Position numbers and translations under genes: made by a program. Positions 52,444 to 62,339 of a stretch of DNA of 64,000 nucleotides are shown here, piece after piece. The first letter of the stretch is position 1. Every line of letters begins with the position of its first letter. Source of the stretch: Streptomyces kanamyceticus (GTDB lineage Bacteria; Actinomycetota; Actinomycetes; Streptomycetales; Streptomycetaceae); the NCBI RefSeq assembly GCF_008704495.1, contig NZ_CP023699.1:3782001-3846000 (forward strand), given 5' to 3'. The notes beneath the pieces were generated by a model. That model was not told the origin of the DNA. It saw nothing but the letters and a program-made list of their open reading frames with translations, and did no database searches.

Positions 52444-53086
52444 CGTCATGACGGCCGCACGAACCTCCGCACCCGCGAGCGCCCCCCTGCTGGGCCTTCG
52501 CGAGCGCAAGAAGCTCAAGACCCGCCTGGCGATCCGGGAGGCGACCTACCGGCTGATCGCGGAACAGGGGTACGAGGCGACGACGGTCGAGCAGATCGCG
52601 GAGGCGGCGGAGGTCTCCCCCTCGACCGTCTTCCGCTACTTCCCCACCAAGGAGGACATCGTCCTCACCGACGAGTACGACCCGTTCCTGGAGAGCGAGT
52701 TGCGGGAGCGGCCCGCCGACGAGCCGTTCGTGGAGTCGCTGCGGCACGTGCTGCACCGGACGGTCGGCCTCGGCTTCGCGGAGGAGCCCGAGGTGACCAT
52801 GCTGCGGACGAAGCTGATGGCCGAGGTGCCCGCCGTGCGCTCCCGGATGCTGGAGAGCATGTCGGTCACCGGCGCCATCCTGTGCCGCGTCATCGCGGAC
52901 CGCACCGACCGTGACCCCGGGGACCTGGAGGTGCGTGCCTTCGCCATGGGCCTGATCGGCGCACTCACCGAGACCACGGCGTACTGGGCGGAGCGCGACC
53001 ACCAGGACGATCTGACCGCTCTCCTGGACCGGACGCTCGACATGCTGGTGGGCGGGTTCGGGTTCGCCGGTACCTCGGACAGCTGA
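52430..53086 (+). CDS. TetR-family repressor of the efflux gene
   Basis: A 218-aa TetR protein: IREATYRLIAEQGYEATTVE, EVSPSTVFRYFPTKEDIVLT (recognition region) and a TetR C-terminal domain. It starts 14 nt inside the MFS gene end (ATG 52430 or 52448), so it is coupled; it probably represses the common promoter at 50844-50873 and is released by the exported compound. A tandem repeat overlaps its stop codon. Confidence 0.88.
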   Translation: MPDNDVMTAARTSAPASAPLLGLRERKKLKTRLAIREATYRLIAEQGYEATTVEQIAEAAEVSPSTVFRYFPTKEDIVLTDEYDPFLESELRERPADEPFVESLRHVLHRTVGLGFAEEPEVTMLRTKLMAEVPAVRSRMLESMSVTGAILCRVIADRTDRDPGDLEVRAFAMGLIGALTETTAYWAERDHQDDLTALLDRTLDMLVGGFGFAGTSDS

Positions 53087-53142
53087 AGGGCGGACGACTG
53101 AGGGGCGGACGGCTGAGGGGCGGACAGCTGAGGGGCGGGCGG
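53083..53142 (+). repeat. 15-bp tandem repeats over the TetR stop codon
   Basis: Four 15-bp units (53083-53097, 53098-53112, 53113-53127, 53128-53142) of about CTGAGGGGCGGACGG. The first holds the TetR stop (TGA 53084-53086), repeated in all units. Confidence 0.85.
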
Positions 53143-53185
53143 AAACCTCGGGTGGCCACGGCACTCGCCGTGCCATCCTGACCGC

Positions 53186-53914
53186 ATGAACGGACCGGAG
53201 ATCGTCGTCAGCTTCGCCCCCGAGCTGGCCCTGTTCGTCCCGCACGAGCGAAGGAAGGGCCCCACCAAGGCCGTCACGGACGGCGCGTCCACGCTCGGGC
53301 ACGTCGTCGAGTCGCTCGGCGTGCCCTTGACGGAGGTCGGCGCACTCGTGGTGGACGGCGCGGAGGTCGCCGTGGGGCACGTCCCCGCGGCGGGCGAGAC
53401 CGTCGCCGTACGCGCGGTGACGCGGCCCCAGCCCGTCCCCGGCGCCCCGCTCCGCTTCCTCCTCGACGTCCATCTCGGCACGCTGGCGCGGCGGCTCAGG
53501 CTGCTCGGCGTCGACACGGCGTACGAGAGCACGGACATCGGCGACCCGGCCCTCGCCGCGCGCTCGGCCGCCGAGCGCCGCGTGCTCCTCAGCCGCGACC
53601 GGGGCCTGCTGCGCCGCCGCGAGCTGTGGGCGGGCGCGTACGTCTACAGCGACCGCCCGGACGACCAACTCCGCGACGTCCTCGGCCGGTTCGCCCCCGC
53701 CCTGACCCCCTGGACCCGCTGCACCGCCTGCAACGGCACGCTCCGCTCCGCGACGAAGGACGAGGTCGCCGACCTCCTTGAGGGCGGGACACGCGGCACG
53801 TACGACGTCTTCGCCCAGTGCGGGGACTGCGTCCGCGTGTACTGGCGGGGCGCCCACCACGATCACCTCGAGGCGATCGTGGGGCGAGCGGTGGAGGAGT
53901 TCGGCGGAGCTTGA
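53186..53914 (+). CDS. Mut7-C RNase-domain protein with N-terminal ubiquitin-like domain
   Basis: A 242-aa cytosolic protein. Residues ~1-80 are a ThiS/MoaD-like ubiquitin fold (ELALFVPHERRKGPTK, GALVVDGAEVAVGHVPAAGE), and residues ~90-235 a Mut7-C PIN-like RNase domain (RFLLDVHLGTLARRLRLLGVD, VLLSRDRGLLRRRE) with a zinc ribbon (RCTACNG, QCGDC). The domain order is the known actinobacterial Ub-Mut7-C type. Likely leaderless: a -10-like CATCCT (53174-53179) ends 6 nt before the ATG and no ribosome site is seen. Confidence 0.85.
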   Translation: MNGPEIVVSFAPELALFVPHERRKGPTKAVTDGASTLGHVVESLGVPLTEVGALVVDGAEVAVGHVPAAGETVAVRAVTRPQPVPGAPLRFLLDVHLGTLARRLRLLGVDTAYESTDIGDPALAARSAAERRVLLSRDRGLLRRRELWAGAYVYSDRPDDQLRDVLGRFAPALTPWTRCTACNGTLRSATKDEVADLLEGGTRGTYDVFAQCGDCVRVYWRGAHHDHLEAIVGRAVEEFGGA

Positions 53915-53948
53915 GATCTCAGCCCCTCCGGCGTTCGAGGAGCGGGGT

Positions 53949-53965
53949 CTGGGGCGAAGCCCCAG
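53949..53965. terminator. Short hairpin between convergent genes
   Basis: CTGGGGC / GCCCCAG with loop GAA, part of the common streptomycete 'CGGCGTTCGAGGAGCGGGG' intergenic element at about 53930-53966. Confidence 0.5.
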
Positions 53966-54031
53966 GTTCACAGGTTCACCGGTTCACGGGTTCACGGGTT
54001 CACGGGTTCACGGGTTCACGGGTTCACGGGT

Positions 54032-54035
<4 letters not shown>
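53964..54035 (-). repeat. 8-bp tandem repeats over the DUF255 stop codon
   Basis: Nine copies of an 8-bp unit (GGGTTCAC with two AGGTTCAC and one CGGTTCAC at the start). The last copy contains the stop codon of the thioredoxin-domain gene (TCA at 54032-54034 on the plus strand). Confidence 0.9.
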
Positions 54036-56053
<2,018 letters not shown>

Positions 56054-56190
56054 GCGATCCAGCCTCTCACAGCGCCCCGCCCCGACAGCGAAGCCCGCCC
56101 GTCTTCCGAATCAGGTGCCCCGGCATGGCAGAACAGCAGGCTGAGCACAACGGTGCCAGAACTGCCGAGGCTCCTCGAAGGAGGTACACC

Positions 56191-56667
56191 ATGCCCCCCG
56201 AGATGGTGGCGCCCGCGTGGATGCATTCGCAGATCAGCGCGGAGCAGTACGACTCCTGGTCCGACGAGCAGTGCGCCGGCATCGAGATCGTGGACGGGAT
56301 GGCCGTCGTGAGCCCGAGCGCCTCCAAGCAACGCAACCGGCTGGCTCGGATCCTGGCCAATGCCCTGGACGCTGCCGCGGGCCCGGACTGGAACGTCGAC
56401 ACGGACTTCGACGTCCGCCTGCAGGAGGTTCCGCTCACCAACCGCGGACCGGACGTCATCGCCTATCGGGCGGAGACCATCGACCTCACCCCACGGCGAG
56501 AAGCACGGGCACGTGTCGGCGCCGCGCCTCCTCGAACGCCTCCGGGGACCGCTCCCACCAGTCGGCAGGGTTGTCAGCAGGCTGCAACAAGTACGGGGAG
56601 GCGGCATCAGCCAGGCGGTTCACCATGTGGGCAGCACCGGCTGCGGGAGCCCCGAAACCGGAACTGA
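56191..56667 (+). pseudogene. Truncated Uma2-family (PD-(D/E)xK) nuclease gene
   Basis: Good ribosome site (CGAAGGAGG) and ATG at 56191. The first ~100 residues (ISAEQYDSWSDEQCAGIEIV, DGMAVVSPSASKQRNRLARI, NRGPDVIAYRAETIDLTP) match the N-terminal half of Uma2 proteins, with Asp88 of the nuclease core. From about 56490 the frame changes character (RREARARVGAAPPRTPPGT) because the sequence is antisense of another gene remnant; the later active-site strand is missing. It runs to a stop at 56665-56667. Confidence 0.75.
56486..56626 (-). pseudogene. 5' remnant of a second DUF255 gene
   Basis: 46 codons starting ATG 56626, MVNRLADAASPYLLQPADNP then ADWWERSPEAFEEARRRHVPVLLAVG and stop. It matches the first 45 residues of the complete protein at 54032-56053 ([20 protein letters not shown]) at about two-thirds identity, ending just before the CHWC site. 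It is on the other strand of the truncated Uma2 gene and joins it at about 56490. Confidence 0.8.
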
Positions 56668-56790
56668 CTGGTGAAGTCGGTGCCAGCTGGTCGATCCGTA
56701 CGGTCCTGCCGCACGCACCCCGGCTATGCAGTCGAGTGGCATAACTACCCCCACTCCTCCTTATTGTGCAAGTGACAGTAACTGAAGTAC

Positions 56791-56807
56791 CTTGCAGGGC
56801 ATGCAAG
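56791..56807. promoter_or_regulatory. Palindrome over the NrtR-like start codon
   Basis: CTTGCAGGGCATGCAAG (arms CTTGCA / TGCAAG) spans the ATG at 56801. A regulator bound here would block its own translation or transcription; the encoded NrtR-like protein is the candidate. Confidence 0.6.
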
Positions 56808-57544
56808 ATGACGTGTGGTCACCACCTCCTGTACTACTGACGGTCGATCTCGTGATCCTGACGCTGAAGGAGAGCCGCCTCCACGTGCTCCTGGTGGAGC
56901 GGGGCGAAGATCCCTTCCGGGGCATGCCCGCCCTACCCGGAGGATTTCTGAACCACGATGGCGAGGAGATTCTGGATGCCGCCCACCGCGAACTGAGCGA
57001 GGAAACGGCACTGACCGCCGGTTGGGTGCACCTTGAGCAGCTGGCCACCTACGGGGACTCGGGCCGCGATCCGCGGGGCCGAGTCGTCTCCGTAGCCCAC
57101 CTGGCGATCGCGCCGGGGCTGCCCGACCCGGTAGCGGGAACGGATGCAACCGATGCCGCGTGGGTTCCCGCGGAAGCCGTCCTGTCCGGCGAGGTGAAGC
57201 TCGCCTTCGACCACCGCCGAATCGCCACGGACGGGATCGAACATGCGCGCACCAAGCTTGAGTTCTCGGCTCTGGCCACAGCGTTCTGCAGGGAGATCTT
57301 CACCATCGCAGAGCTGCAACAAGTGTACGAAGCCGTCTGGGGCACCGAACTCGACACCCGGAACTTCTACCGGAAGGTCCAAGCCGCGAAGGGATTCATC
57401 GTCCCAGTCGGCACGAGTCGCAGGACCACAGGAGGACGGCCCGCACGGCTGTACCGAGCCGGCCCGAAAACCGTGCTGTTCCCACCGCTGATCCGACCCG
57501 CGCCATCCGCGATGGACGAAAACACGAGAGAGAAAGAGGAATAG
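56801..57544 (+). CDS. NrtR-like Nudix/winged-helix regulator
   Basis: A 247-aa protein with NrtR architecture. Residues ~10-140 are a Nudix fold (LTVDLVILTLKESRLHVLLV, RGMPALPGGFLNHDGEEILD), with a Nudix box G48..E55-x7-R63-E64-L65-x-E67-E68 one residue longer than the canonical GX5EX7REUXEE. Residues ~150-225 are the winged helix (FTIAELQQVYEAVWGTELDT, RNFYRKVQAAKGFI, TGGRPARLYRAG). NrtR regulators sense ADP-ribose and repress NAD genes. Here it heads an operon with a nucleoside-phosphorylase gene, so an ADP-ribose or nucleotide-responsive control is likely. Confidence 0.85.
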   Translation: MQDDVWSPPPVLLTVDLVILTLKESRLHVLLVERGEDPFRGMPALPGGFLNHDGEEILDAAHRELSEETALTAGWVHLEQLATYGDSGRDPRGRVVSVAHLAIAPGLPDPVAGTDATDAAWVPAEAVLSGEVKLAFDHRRIATDGIEHARTKLEFSALATAFCREIFTIAELQQVYEAVWGTELDTRNFYRKVQAAKGFIVPVGTSRRTTGGRPARLYRAGPKTVLFPPLIRPAPSAMDENTREKEE

Positions 57545-58708
57545 ATGCCGAGTGGCCAGGTGGTGGTTCTCACTGCCCTCAATCTTGAATACCAGGCCAT
57601 GCGCCAGAAGTTCGCAGGTACGCAGGTGCATCGCCACAAGCGTGGTACCCGGTTCGAGGTGGGAACCGTGCAGGGCACATCGTGCCGTGTCGCCCTTGGC
57701 CTGACGAGCAAAGGGAACAGTTCCGCCGCAGTGATCGCCGAACGCGCGATTCAGGAATTCTCGCCGCCGGCCGTGCTGTTCGTCGGGGTCGCCGGAGCCC
57801 TGTGGGACACCGCCAGGCTGGGCGACGTGGTGATGGCGACACACGTGTACGCCTACCACGGCGGCACCAGCGAGGACGACGGACTCAAAGCCCGCCCTCG
57901 AGTATGGGAAGCACCGCACGGCATCAGCCAGCTCGCCTCGCACCTGGCCCGCCTGAACGACTGGGCGGACCCCATGTCCGGTCACGAGGACGTGCCGCAA
58001 GTGCGCTTCGGAGCAATCGCCGCTGGCGAGGTCGTCCAGAACTCGAGGATCTCGGCCGAGGCGAAGTGGATTCGACAGCACTACAACGACGCACTCGCCA
58101 TCGAGATGGAGGCGGCCGGTGTGGCGCAGGCCGGCCATCTCAACGGGGCACCGGTGGCCATCATCCGAGGGATCAGCGACCGGGCGGACGGCACGAAGAA
58201 CAGTGCGGAGGACCGCAACTGGCAGCCGCGGGCCGCAGCGAACGCGGCTGCGTTCGCCACCCGGTTGGCAGTGGAGCTGTCGGGGGAACAGGAGGAGACC
58301 GCAATGTCCCAGGACGACAGCGTCCGTTCGGCCGACCAGTTCGACCGACGCGTCAGCAACACCGCCCACCACAGCAGCGTCGGAATCATGGCTGGCTCGG
58401 TCACGGGCAGCAGCGTCCACATGAACTCGGCCCCGAAGGCATCCGGCACGACGGACCTGATCGCAGAGCTGAACGGTTTCCGCGAGCAGTTGCGGCGGCA
58501 CCGTGCTGAGGGCGCCCTCGACGAGGACACCTATCGAGAGGCCCTGAACGATCTGGACTCCGCTCTCCGGACGGCCGGGAGCAACACCCCTGAATCGTCG
58601 AAACGGACGGCCATGACGCTCAGGAGGCTGCGTGGCTTGGTCGCGGAGTGCCCCGCACTGGTGGCCGAGCTGGCCCCCATGGTGGCTGCGGCCGGTGACC
58701 TGGCATGA
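57545..58708 (+). CDS. Nucleoside phosphorylase-fold protein with C-terminal signalling motif
   Basis: A 387-aa protein starting immediately after the regulator stop. Residues ~5-245 have the purine-nucleoside-phosphorylase/MTA-nucleosidase fold: VVVLTALNLEYQAMRQKFAG, VLFVGVAGALWDTARLGDVV, AIEMEAAGVAQAGHLNG (purine/ribose Glu-Met-Glu) and GISDRADG (catalytic Asp212). Residues 273-295 (NTAHHSSVGIMAGSVTGS, SVHMNSA) form a short motif shared with the next protein, and 302-387 are helical. The PNP fold is a known N-terminal domain in NLR-like and conflict proteins. The enzyme may sense or degrade a nucleotide. Confidence 0.8.
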   Translation: MPSGQVVVLTALNLEYQAMRQKFAGTQVHRHKRGTRFEVGTVQGTSCRVALGLTSKGNSSAAVIAERAIQEFSPPAVLFVGVAGALWDTARLGDVVMATHVYAYHGGTSEDDGLKARPRVWEAPHGISQLASHLARLNDWADPMSGHEDVPQVRFGAIAAGEVVQNSRISAEAKWIRQHYNDALAIEMEAAGVAQAGHLNGAPVAIIRGISDRADGTKNSAEDRNWQPRAAANAAAFATRLAVELSGEQEETAMSQDDSVRSADQFDRRVSNTAHHSSVGIMAGSVTGSSVHMNSAPKASGTTDLIAELNGFREQLRRHRAEGALDEDTYREALNDLDSALRTAGSNTPESSKRTAMTLRRLRGLVAECPALVAELAPMVAAAGDLA

Positions 58709-60687
58709 GCCATGGCAACGATGCCGCATACAACTCGGCCGCCTACGACTCCACCGTCGGAATCCAGGCTGAGACCGTGCACAACTCCAACGTCTACTTC
58801 GTCCACCCGGACGCTTCGCCGCAGGAGAAGTACAGGGTGGGGGTGCGGTTACTCGAGGACGGCATCCCGAGCCGCGCCCGCGAAATGATCACCGATGCGA
58901 TCGCCCACGGGTACGACAGCGCGGAGGTTCGTTTCCACTGGGTGCTAGCCGCACTCAGCGCACGCACCTACGACGATCTCAGCACCGAAGAGGTCCAACG
59001 GCTGCACTACATCTCCGGGCTCGTACGGAGCTTCGTCGAGGACGAGTGGAAGGAAGCCCTGCGCGTCACGTTCGGCCTGTTGGCGGTGCTCAGCACTGCC
59101 GACGGCGAGACCGGACCCGTGCTGAAGCAGCTGCAAGACCTGCCGCTCCGACAGCACAACGCGATCCTCCGCCACCTCGACCTCATGCTCACTGGAGGGC
59201 TGAAGGACGGTCTGTGGGCGGAGACCCGCGAACGAGCCAGGGCGGAGCGCTTCGGCAACGACCGGGGCCAGCGGGTCTGGGCCTACTTCGCACCTGTCCC
59301 CATCGGTGCGCGGGCCGTTCCGCCCCACCCGAGCACCGCTGCCGCCGCCAAGGCGGCCCTCCCTGTCCGGACGGTCCTGTTCGTCGTCAGCAGCGTGCTG
59401 CTCTGGGCCCTGGCACTGGTCGCTGATCCGGCCAAGGCGATCGTCGAGTTGCTGGTGGCGCTCAGCGCGATGCTGACTGCGGCCCGCTTCGGCGACCGGT
59501 GGTGGGGCCGGGAACCCCGGTTGGACCTCACTGCCGGGACCAGCGTCCCGCACACGCACGGCCCCTCCTCTGACGTGGACGGGTTCACCAAACGCGTCCG
59601 CCATTCGTTCGATCACTACTTCAGCGTTCGCACGCCCCACGAGTTCACGCCGGACGCCTGGCTCGCCCACACCGCTCAGGTCCGCAGCAGCCTCGCCGCC
59701 GAGATCGCGGACCTCTACCGGGAGAGCCGGGTCAGTGTGGACCGGATCACCTGGTTGATCCGGTACCTCGCTGAGGACGCCCGGAACCGCCACACCAACG
59801 GCACCCTGTTCGAAGATGACCGCCAGGACCGGCCTCCGGTCAGGACAAAGGCCCTGACCGTGGTGGCCCTAGCCGTTCTCGGCGTCACGGCTCTGGCCGC
59901 GTTCGGCACGGCAATCTCAGGTACCGCCTCGCCACGGTCGCTGTGGGCGTTCCTGGCCGTGCTCGGTGCGGCCTGGTCCGGGCACGCGGCCGCTTCCCTG
60001 TGGCTGGAGGTCAGGCGTGAAGAGCACCGGCTGACCCGGGAGACCAAGAAATACCGTGAGCAACTGACCGCACGACAGGACGCGCACCAGCGCTGGCAGT
60101 CGCTCCTGGATGCCACGCGCCCCAGCGAGTGGCAAATGGAGACCTGGCTCACCTGCGACAAGACTTCGTTCGTTGATGAAGCACTCCGGCACCACCGGCT
60201 CACCTGGCGCGACCTGATCACCCACACCATCCTGGTGTCCCCCGCCCCTTCTTACAAACGAGGCCGGGTCAGACGCGGCCCCTGGCGGTACTCGCACTAC
60301 GTATTCCGCTTGTTCCTGTTCACCCAGGACGGCATCCGCGAGATGAGCTCGGAATTCAACTTCTCCGACGCAACGCGCAAGAAGGAGCAGCGGAGCAACT
60401 ACCGGTTCGACGCTCTGTCTTCCGTGCAAGTGGCGGAAAATGCCGATGGGGGCTACGAACTGGAACTCGTCCTCACTAACGGACCAGCCAGGAAGATCCG
60501 TGTCAAGGACGCCGATGCCCATCAACTGGCGCCGGACGAGAACTCTCAGGAAATCTCCGAGATCAACCTCAGTGCGGCCGGCTCCACCCACACCTTCCGC
60601 CTCCTGGAGGGGGTAGCGGCGGACGGGAAGGGTTGGCTCGAACGACACAGCCCCAACAATCTGACCCCCTTCCAGATAGCCGGGTGA
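58705..60687 (+). CDS. Four-TM conflict-type protein with N-terminal signalling motif
   Basis: A 660-aa protein overlapping the previous stop (ATGA). Residues ~11-34 (SAAYDSTVGIQAETVHNS, NVYFVHP) share the VGI-x-A-x-x-V pattern of the preceding protein. Next a helical domain (~38-200; EEVQRLHYISGLVRSFVED), a TM pair (~222-240, 244-262), a cytosolic helical part (SFDHYFSVRTPHEFTPDAWL), a second TM pair (~383-401, 412-433), and a C-terminal beta-rich domain (HYVFRLFLFTQDGIREMSSE). No named family recognised; looks like a membrane effector gated by the motif. Confidence 0.65.
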   Translation: MSHGNDAAYNSAAYDSTVGIQAETVHNSNVYFVHPDASPQEKYRVGVRLLEDGIPSRAREMITDAIAHGYDSAEVRFHWVLAALSARTYDDLSTEEVQRLHYISGLVRSFVEDEWKEALRVTFGLLAVLSTADGETGPVLKQLQDLPLRQHNAILRHLDLMLTGGLKDGLWAETRERARAERFGNDRGQRVWAYFAPVPIGARAVPPHPSTAAAAKAALPVRTVLFVVSSVLLWALALVADPAKAIVELLVALSAMLTAARFGDRWWGREPRLDLTAGTSVPHTHGPSSDVDGFTKRVRHSFDHYFSVRTPHEFTPDAWLAHTAQVRSSLAAEIADLYRESRVSVDRITWLIRYLAEDARNRHTNGTLFEDDRQDRPPVRTKALTVVALAVLGVTALAAFGTAISGTASPRSLWAFLAVLGAAWSGHAAASLWLEVRREEHRLTRETKKYREQLTARQDAHQRWQSLLDATRPSEWQMETWLTCDKTSFVDEALRHHRLTWRDLITHTILVSPAPSYKRGRVRRGPWRYSHYVFRLFLFTQDGIREMSSEFNFSDATRKKEQRSNYRFDALSSVQVAENADGGYELELVLTNGPARKIRVKDADAHQLAPDENSQEISEINLSAAGSTHTFRLLEGVAADGKGWLERHSPNNLTPFQIAG

Positions 60688-60701
60688 TCCTGAACTCGAG
60701 C

Positions 60702-61247
60702 ATGGGAATGCCTGTGACTTCCACGGACGATGTCACCGAGAGCAAAATCCTGCTGACCGAGTACGACCGCCTCAAGGAGGAGCAGAAGACCCGCATAGGA
60801 TTCCGCGACAACCTCCTCTACTTCACGCTCGCCGCAGCCACTGCGGTCGTGACGGTCACCGTCCAGAGCGGACAGTTCCGACTGCTGCTCTCCGTCCCCG
60901 CGATCTGCCTGATCCTGGGATGGACCTACCTGGTCAACGACGAGAAGGTCTCGGCAATCAGCTACTACGTCCGCGACCAACTGGGACCGCGCCTGGGGGA
61001 ACTCGCCTCCGCCAACGGCACGGTGTTCGGCTGGGAGGTCTACCACCGCAGCGTCGCAGGCCGCACCATGCGCAAACGGCTTCAGATCGCGGTGGACCTG
61101 TCCGCGTACCTGGTCTTGCCAATGGTCTGCACGACCGCGTTCTGGTGCTCTCCCAGCGTTCAGCCTCTGCTCGTGCTCACTTCTCTCGTGCAGACACTCG
61201 CCCTAATCGTGCTGGGCTGGCAGTTCCTACGCCGTGCGGAGCGGTAG
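60702..61247 (+). CDS. Small four-TM membrane protein of the conflict operon
   Basis: A 181-aa membrane protein starting 14 nt after the previous stop. N-terminal helix (ESKILLTEYDRLKEEQKTRI), two TM helices (~38-54, 59-77), a loop (VNDEKVSAISYYVRDQLGPR) and two more TMs (~130-149, 153-172). The helix-TM-TM layout resembles SLATT-type pore-forming effectors of bacterial conflict systems, but I cannot confirm that family. Position and spacing place it in one operon with the three preceding genes. Confidence 0.65.
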   Translation: MGMPVTSTDDVTESKILLTEYDRLKEEQKTRIGFRDNLLYFTLAAATAVVTVTVQSGQFRLLLSVPAICLILGWTYLVNDEKVSAISYYVRDQLGPRLGELASANGTVFGWEVYHRSVAGRTMRKRLQIAVDLSAYLVLPMVCTTAFWCSPSVQPLLVLTSLVQTLALIVLGWQFLRRAER

Positions 61248-61421
61248 CACTAGCACCACCGGACCCGCTCCACGTACGCGTACGACGCCTCCGATGCGCT
61301 GAGGGGCGGGCCGGGCTCGATATTCGGTCAGCAGGCCTGCCCAAGCCAGGTACTGACGGAGCGTGACATACGGCTCGGGCACCCACTCGTGTGAGGCGTC
61401 GTCTCCTCGCCCCACGGCCAC
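61227..61421 (-). CDS. Possible small protein, weakly supported
   Basis: A 64-aa frame (GTG/ATG start near 61421; HEWVPEPYVTLRQYLAWAGL, LTEYRARPAPQRIGGVVRVR) overlapping 21 nt of the conflict operon end. Aromatic residues and basic pattern look protein-like, but there is no ribosome site and no family. Could be a remnant. Confidence 0.25.
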   Translation of the reverse strand: MAVGRGDDASHEWVPEPYVTLRQYLAWAGLLTEYRARPAPQRIGGVVRVRGAGPVVLVLPLRTA

Positions 61422-61525
61422 CAGTCCACAGGGTTGGAGGCAGGGCGTCCCGAACCGTTGCCCTGAGGTGAAGCAGAGCTGCGAAGCCGCTCAGGCGCGC
61501 GGAGCGGATGGCCCTGTCGCCGACG

Positions 61526-62260
61526 CTATCGCCGGATGACGGAGCGAATCCAGGAGAGTTGCTGGGACACTTCCCCGGCCTCGGCACTCTTCTCGCGGTC
61601 GGAGCCGTTGAAGACGCCGATAAGGGTTTCGGTGCCTCGCGGGCCAACGGTCATCACCGGGCCTCCGGAGTCGCCCCCGGCGGGAATTCCGCGCACCTTC
61701 TTCATGCAGAAGTCGGGGCCGCCCGGTGCGGTGTGCCCCGCGCACAGGGGGTCGTTGGGCCGTACGACCTTCAAGTCCGACTGCTTGAGTACGGGGGACT
61801 GGCAGGCGCTCTCGTCCGTGGTGCAGGTGGCGCCCCACCCGTACTGCCGCACGGCCTGGCCGCGGTGGACGCCGACCGTGGCCAGGCGCGCCGTGGGGAC
61901 GTTCATCGGCGGGACCTTGACGAGCATCATGTCGGCGTGCGCGCTGCCCACGCGCTTGCGGGGGACGGGGCGGACCGTGGTGCCCCTCCGCATGTCGAGA
62001 TTGCCCACCCGGAAGGAGATCCGCTTGTCGGCGACCGGCAGCGCCTGCTCGTAGAAGCAGTGCGAGGCGGTGAGGATCCACTGGCGAGCGACCGCTGTCC
62101 CGGTGCACGCCGGTTTGCCGTCGACGAGCATGCGCACCGCCCACGGGCCGTAGGTGCTCTTCGACCCGCCGATGACGGCGGAGGCCGGAGCGGACGACAT
62201 CACCGAGCCCGCGACCAGCACCAGGGTGGTCAGCAGCAGTGCACGAAAGCGACGCGCCAT
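61526..62260 (-). CDS. Secreted trypsin-like serine protease
   Basis: A 244-aa exported trypsin. Signal peptide (ALLLTTLVLVAGSVMSSAPA), activation site VIGGSKSTYG, His in ILTASHCFYEQ, Asp in AHADMMLVKV, Ser in GIPAGGDSGGPVMT and disulfide cysteines (CTTDESAC, CAGHTA). Closest to Streptomyces trypsin. A different branch from the two proteases at 38.9 and 43.1 kb. ATG 62260 with AGAGGAG upstream at 9 nt. Confidence 0.92.
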   Translation of the reverse strand: MARRFRALLLTTLVLVAGSVMSSAPASAVIGGSKSTYGPWAVRMLVDGKPACTGTAVARQWILTASHCFYEQALPVADKRISFRVGNLDMRRGTTVRPVPRKRVGSAHADMMLVKVPPMNVPTARLATVGVHRGQAVRQYGWGATCTTDESACQSPVLKQSDLKVVRPNDPLCAGHTAPGGPDFCMKKVRGIPAGGDSGGPVMTVGPRGTETLIGVFNGSDREKSAEAGEVSQQLSWIRSVIRR

Positions 62261-62339
62261 GCAGAACAACTCCTCTCACAGAGGTACAGCCGTACAGGTA
62301 GTGAGAGACCCCGCCGGGCAAAAGCGTTCCGCCCGAGCG

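Noticed and set aside
56191..56667. Intact Uma2 nuclease
   Set aside because: Sequence after residue ~100 loses all Uma2 features and overlaps another remnant, so it is reported as a pseudogene.
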